DNA of 37,249 nucleotides from Nocardioidaceae bacterium (GTDB taxonomy: Bacteria; Actinomycetota; Actinomycetes; Propionibacteriales; Nocardioidaceae): assembly GCA_013811715.1 (NCBI GenBank), contig JACCUS010000179.1, positions 1 through 37,249 on the forward strand, in the 5' to 3' direction. The translations under genes and the position numbers were made by a program. Of the stretch, positions 34,404 through 37,249 are shown in pieces. A model generated the notes under the pieces. That model searched no databases. It worked only from the letters and a program-made list of their open reading frames with translations, and had not been told where the DNA came from. Every line of letters starts with the position of its first letter. Within the stretch, counting starts at the first letter, position 1.

Positions 34404-35318
34404 ATGTTCGATAAGAGGCTCGACGAGCTGGACGCCGACGAGACAACTGACCCGTGTCTCGGCGCTGCGAGCCGCGGCAGAGCGGGCCGACCTGGGCATC
34501 TTGCAGGCGGCCGGGCACTGGGCGGTCGTGGACGCCGCACTGATCGCCGCCGACCCCGAGCGGGCCCGCGCGGACGCCGCCGAGCGTCGCAGCGAGCACG
34601 GAGTGTGGCTCGGCCGGTCCAACGACGCCGAGACCGGCACCGCGTTTATCCGCGGCGACGCGGTCGACCTGCGCTTCTTCGACACCGGCATCGACCGGAT
34701 CGCGGACGGGCTGGGACTGCTCGGCGACACCTCCACCAAGCAGGCCCGACGGGCCCGCGCGGTCGGCGTGATCGCCAATCCGCAGCACACCCTCGTCGTG
34801 TACGAGCAGGCCGCCGACGCCGCCGCCACGTGCGACTCCGACGACCTACCGGACGGCATCACCAGCGACCACGGGCTGGCCGAGGCGGACGCGCAGGCCG
34901 CCGACGCCTCCGGCAGCGGCCAAGCGACCCACGATCCCGCATCGGCCCGCCGCACCGCGCCCGCACCGGCCGGAACGCAACCTGCTCGACGGAAGGTCGA
35001 CCCGAGACCGCCGGCGGTGCTGTCCACCTGAGCAAGGCGGCCATCATCGGAGGCGCCGGCGTGGCACGGGTGGAAGGGGTCGGCCCGGTCAGCCTCGACC
35101 AGGCCAAGAAGTGGCTCGGCCACGGCCGGGTCACGATCCAGCCGGTATTGGACATTGCCGGGATGGCGCCGGTCGACGCCTATGAGATCCCCGACCGGAT
35201 GCGCGAGGCGGCACATCTGATGACTCCCGCGGACGTGTTCCCCTACGCCACCGGCACCGGCCGGAAGCGCGACATCGACCACACCGGCACTCGCCGACTC
35301 CGCGGCGACGCAGCCTGA
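34404..35318 (+). pseudogene. Decayed DUF222/HNH endonuclease-like gene
   Basis: Three reading-frame pieces belong to one protein type. It starts at ATG 34404 (MFDKRLDELDADET), with TATAGC 6 nt upstream as a leaderless promoter. The frame changes near 34446 (LTRVSALRAAAERADLGILQAAGHW), and after GHWAVV the sequence jumps to DAALIAADPERARADAAERR, skipping much of the DUF222 domain. GVWLGRSNDAETGTAFIR and RIADGLGLLGDTSTKQARRA are clear family phrases. A second frame change near 35020 leads to GPVSLDQAKKWLGHGRVTI, VDAYEIPDRMREAAHLMTPADVFPYAT split over the rest. The end joins RDIDHT to GTRRLRGDAA, so the HNH core between two DHT sequences appears deleted. Not expected to be functional. Confidence 0.75.
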
Positions 35319-35534
35319 CGCACTCGGCTGACCCGACGACGCGTTGCACTCCCAGTTGCTGCACGGCCTCAGGCGTTGGGGCGTGCTTCGGTTCGGCGGG
35401 CGCTCCTAGGACGAATCATTTCCAGTCCTTCGCCGAGTAGGCCACATTCAGGGCGGAGTCAACGAAGTGACGGACTCTTCGAGGCGGCGGACATTGTTGC
35501 CATACGCCGAGGGCGGTCGGTTGCCGATGTGGAT
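35319..35534. other. Gap without recognisable gene
   Basis: I see no gene here. A minus-strand frame ending at 35416 reads HFVDSALNVAYSAKDWK at its end, which might be the tail of a lost gene, but I cannot name it. Confidence 0.3.
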
Positions 35535-35840
35535 TCAAGAGGAGAACAGGAGCCACAGATCGGTGAGGGTGTAGCTGACCATCAAGAACAGCGTCCGCAG
35601 CTGGCCGGCCAGCGCGTGGCGCGACGGAAGCAGCCGGACCGCCCGGTCGTGCGCGGCGACCACTCTTAGCACGTGCCCGATGATCGCCGCCAGCTGCTCG
35701 AACGTGGCGATGTGGTCGAGTCGGTACGGCGGCCGAAGGGGTACAGCCGGAGCCACCAGGGAGGAGTGCACCTCGACCCGGTTGCCGTGCTCGAACCAGT
35801 TGCCGCCGTACGCCGTCGCGAGACGCAGCTCCGCGCGCAT
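35535..35840 (-). pseudogene. Shortened copy of the multi-pass membrane protein at 36828
   Basis: The C-terminal ~50 residues (IIGHVLRVVAAHDRAVRLL, LFLMVSYTLTDLWLLFS) nearly repeat those of the gene at the right edge. DNA at 35542-35691 aligns without gaps to 36835-36984, with about 17 mismatches in 150 counted by eye. Before it comes YGGNWFEHGNRVEVHSSLVA, which I recall as a mid-protein segment of the same type, joined directly to the tail, so several membrane helices are missing. There is no good start or membrane topology. Read as an internally deleted duplicate; the family is often annotated fenitrothion hydrolase although that activity is doubtful here. Confidence 0.65.
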
Positions 35841-36009
35841 GGGTGCAGCGCTCCGGGCAGTGGAACCGCCGTACTGACCCGCCCCTCTTCTCGTGCACGC
35901 TGCTCTACCGCGGGCGGCGTAGGAGGGCGGGTGGCGCTACCGGTCGGGGCGTACGGCAAGTGCCGACGTGCGACGGACGCGCCGGAGCGCCGTCAAAGGA
36001 AGGCTCGTT

Positions 36010-36034
36010 GTCAGCGGACCAAAGGGGTCCTGAC
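36010..36034 (+). promoter_or_regulatory. Leader hairpin before the DoxX-like gene
   Basis: GTCA (36010-36013) with TGAC (36031-36034), and GGACC (36016-36020) with GGTCC (36026-36030), loop AAAGG. It ends 8 nt before the ribosome site (GGAG) of the next gene and could influence translation, or be a relic. Confidence 0.35.
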
Positions 36035-36051
36035 ACAGAACGGAGATCGTC

Positions 36052-36577
36052 ATGTCGGTCATCGAAACGCCTCCTCGCCCCATCGCCGAGTCTGTCGACG
36101 TCGAGCCACCGGGGGATCGGCAGCGGATGCTGCGCGCGGTGGAGACAGGAGCCGCAAGGCTGCTCGCCACCTACAGCGTTCCGGCGCTGCAGATCAGTCT
36201 CGGGCTGGTCTTCATCGTGTTCGGCGTCTACAAGTTCGGGCGCGAGCCCGGCCGAGGATCTGGTCGTCCGTACCTTCGACGCGCTCTCGCTCGGCTACGT
36301 TCCGGCGACCGCGGCCCTGATCGTCACGGCGGTCGCGGAGTGCTTCATCGGAGTGACCCTGACGACGGGCAGGTTCCTCCGCGCCGGCCTGGTGGTCCTG
36401 GCCGGCTCCATGGTGGGGATCATGTCGCCGCTCGTCTTGTTCTACGGCGACCTGTTCCCGGGTGGGGTTCCCACCCTCGAGGGCCAGTACGTGTTCAAGG
36501 ACATCATCCTGATCGCCGCGGGCCTGGTCGTCGCGGCGAGCAGCTTGGGTGCACCGCTCGCGGTGCACGACGCCTGA
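36052..36577 (+). pseudogene. DoxX-like membrane protein with a frameshift
   Basis: ATG 36052, with GGAG upstream, opens a protein whose first ~62 residues are normal: VPALQISLGLVFIVFGVYKFG. Just after YKFG (about 36240-36246) the frame shifts, and the rest continues in another frame: ASPAEDLVVRTFDALSLGYVPA, CFIGVTLTTGRFLRAGLVVLA, SMVGIMSPLVLFYGDLFPGG, PTLEGQYVFKDIILIAAGLV. The family reads KFxPGxSPAEDL here, so a loss of about 5 bases (or one extra base) in a GC-rich run explains it. All membrane helices survive on either side, so it is either a recent pseudogene or a sequencing error. Family function (DoxX-like, redox or respiratory membrane protein) is uncertain. Confidence 0.75.
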
Positions 36578-36652
36578 CCATGCACCGCCAATCCGCCACC
36601 ACCGGGCGCCGACACGAGCCAGCAGGAGGCCAGAGATGAACCGCACAGTCAC

Positions 36653-36827
36653 CACGCCGCGACACCGGGATCACCTTGGGTATCGGCACCAAGTACGGTC
36701 TGCTCCGCTTCTGGTCGGTCGCTGTCAAGTTCTCCCTGAACGTGCCCCTCGCCGTCTGCCTGTCAGTATGCAAGCCTTGGGGCCGACTCCGAGGCCCATC
36801 CGCTGAGCGGACGAGCGAGCCACCCAG
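36653..36827 (+). pseudogene. Possible fragment of a small membrane protein gene
   Basis: The frame around 36664-36790 reads GITLGIGTKYGLLRFWSVA then VKFSLNVPLAVCLSVCKPWG, resembling one or two helices of small actinobacterial membrane proteins of the type RFWW-VK. It has no proper start and continues into unrelated sequence. The preceding ATG 36636 (MNRTVTTPRHRD), after AGGAGG-like bases, is in a different frame. Weak call. Confidence 0.3.
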
Positions 36828-37249
36828 TCACGTCGAGAACAGCAGCCACAGGCCGGTGAGGGTGTAGCCGACCATCAAGAACAGCATCGGCAGCTGGCCG
36901 ACCAGCGCGTGGCGCGACCGCAGCAGCCGGACCGCCCGGTCGTGGGCGGCGACCACCCCGAGCACGTGCCCGACGATCACGGCGATGACCTTCGTGACCG
37001 CCAGTGCGGTCGGGTGGCCGAAGATCGCGTACTGGTTGACCCCCGACATCCACGCCGTCAGCTGCCACCCGCGGGAGAGCGGGTCGCCGAGCTGCTCGAC
37101 GGTGGCGACGCCGGCCGAGACGAAGAACGACAGGTAGTGCGCGACGACGTACCCCACCACGATCGGCACCACCGAGTGCGCCATCAGGTCGGGCAGGTCG
37201 CGCCTTCGGACGTCGGCGATGTGGCCGATCCCACCGGTCGCCACCGAGG
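36828..37249 (-). CDS. Multi-pass membrane protein (fenitrothion hydrolase-like), N-terminus beyond window
   Basis: The C-terminal ~140 residues of a protein whose start lies to the right of the window; the frame is open at the last base. It has at least three hydrophobic helices: VVPIVVGYVVAHYLSFFVSAG, TALAVTKVIAVIVGHVLGVV and LFLMVGYTLTGLWLLFS. The motif GHVLGVVAAHDRAVRLL, with His and Asp at a membrane edge, and VAHYLSFF are features I recall from actinobacterial proteins labelled fenitrothion hydrolase, a label I do not trust for function. A degraded copy lies 1.3 kb to the left. Confidence 0.65.
   Translation of the reverse strand, partial: SVATGGIGHIADVRRRDLPDLMAHSVVPIVVGYVVAHYLSFFVSAGVATVEQLGDPLSRGWQLTAWMSGVNQYAIFGHPTALAVTKVIAVIVGHVLGVVAAHDRAVRLLRSRHALVGQLPMLFLMVGYTLTGLWLLFST

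Noticed and set aside
34404-37249. Insertion sequence or prophage explaining the decay zone
   Set aside because: I found no transposase or integrase motifs, no tRNA and no terminal inverted repeats; the remnants are ordinary genes with internal deletions.

Overview
The window is high-GC DNA with dense codon usage, many GTG starts, and a gene order typical of Actinobacteria. The run cofE-cofD (F420), whiB2-like, DUF3499, Rv3259-like, manB, Trm112-like, Rv3256c-like, ahcY, mtrA-mtrB-lpqB, comFC, hpf, secA, Rv3235-like matches the order I remember for the Rv3235-Rv3262 region of Mycobacterium tuberculosis. A TIGR03089 protein, DUF3105, a DUF222/HNH remnant and the PGRP-FG-GAP amidase suggest a Nocardioides-like member of Propionibacteriales. 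That placement is inference from recall, not from a search.

Layout. 1-7.6 kb, cell envelope: the 3' part of a Wzt/TagH-type polysaccharide-export ATPase, a secreted PGRP amidase with FG-GAP repeats, galE coupled to a TIGR03089 gene, a small secreted protein, and a sugar-1-phosphate nucleotidyltransferase likely to make GDP-mannose. 7.7-11.1 kb, minus strand: a VTT-domain membrane protein, a DUF3105 protein, and the overlapping F420 genes cofD-cofE. 11.2-18.7 kb: a Gly/Tyr/Gln-rich membrane protein, whiB, DUF3499, a zincin-like protein without its metal motif, manB, a Trm112-like protein, an SIS-like protein, a cation-efflux transporter and ahcY. manB (mannose-6-P to mannose-1-P) and the nucleotidyltransferase are consecutive steps toward GDP-mannose. 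18.8-29.9 kb: mtrA-mtrB-lpqB (envelope and cell-cycle signalling), comFC, a structured non-coding leader, hpf, an orphan NarL-type regulator overlapping a YcaQ-type DNA glycosylase, and secA. 30.0-34.3 kb: an Rv3235-like and a LysM protein (minus), a protein of unknown function, a BldC-like regulator, and the first two genes (SAF/CpaB-like and CpaE-like) of what is usually a Tad pilus locus. The pilus motor and pilin genes do not follow.

34.4-37.2 kb is a gene graveyard. It holds a DUF222/HNH endonuclease gene with frameshifts and internal deletions, a shortened copy of a membrane-protein gene whose longer copy runs off the right edge, a DoxX-like gene with a frameshift, and another possible fragment.

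The two signals I find most worth following are the ~340-nt structured intergenic RNA between comFC and hpf/raiA (a candidate raiA-motif RNA), and a strikingly regular arrangement in which a TANNNT-like -10 box lies exactly 6-7 nt before the start codon of about ten genes. The latter indicates widespread leaderless transcription and helps to choose starts.
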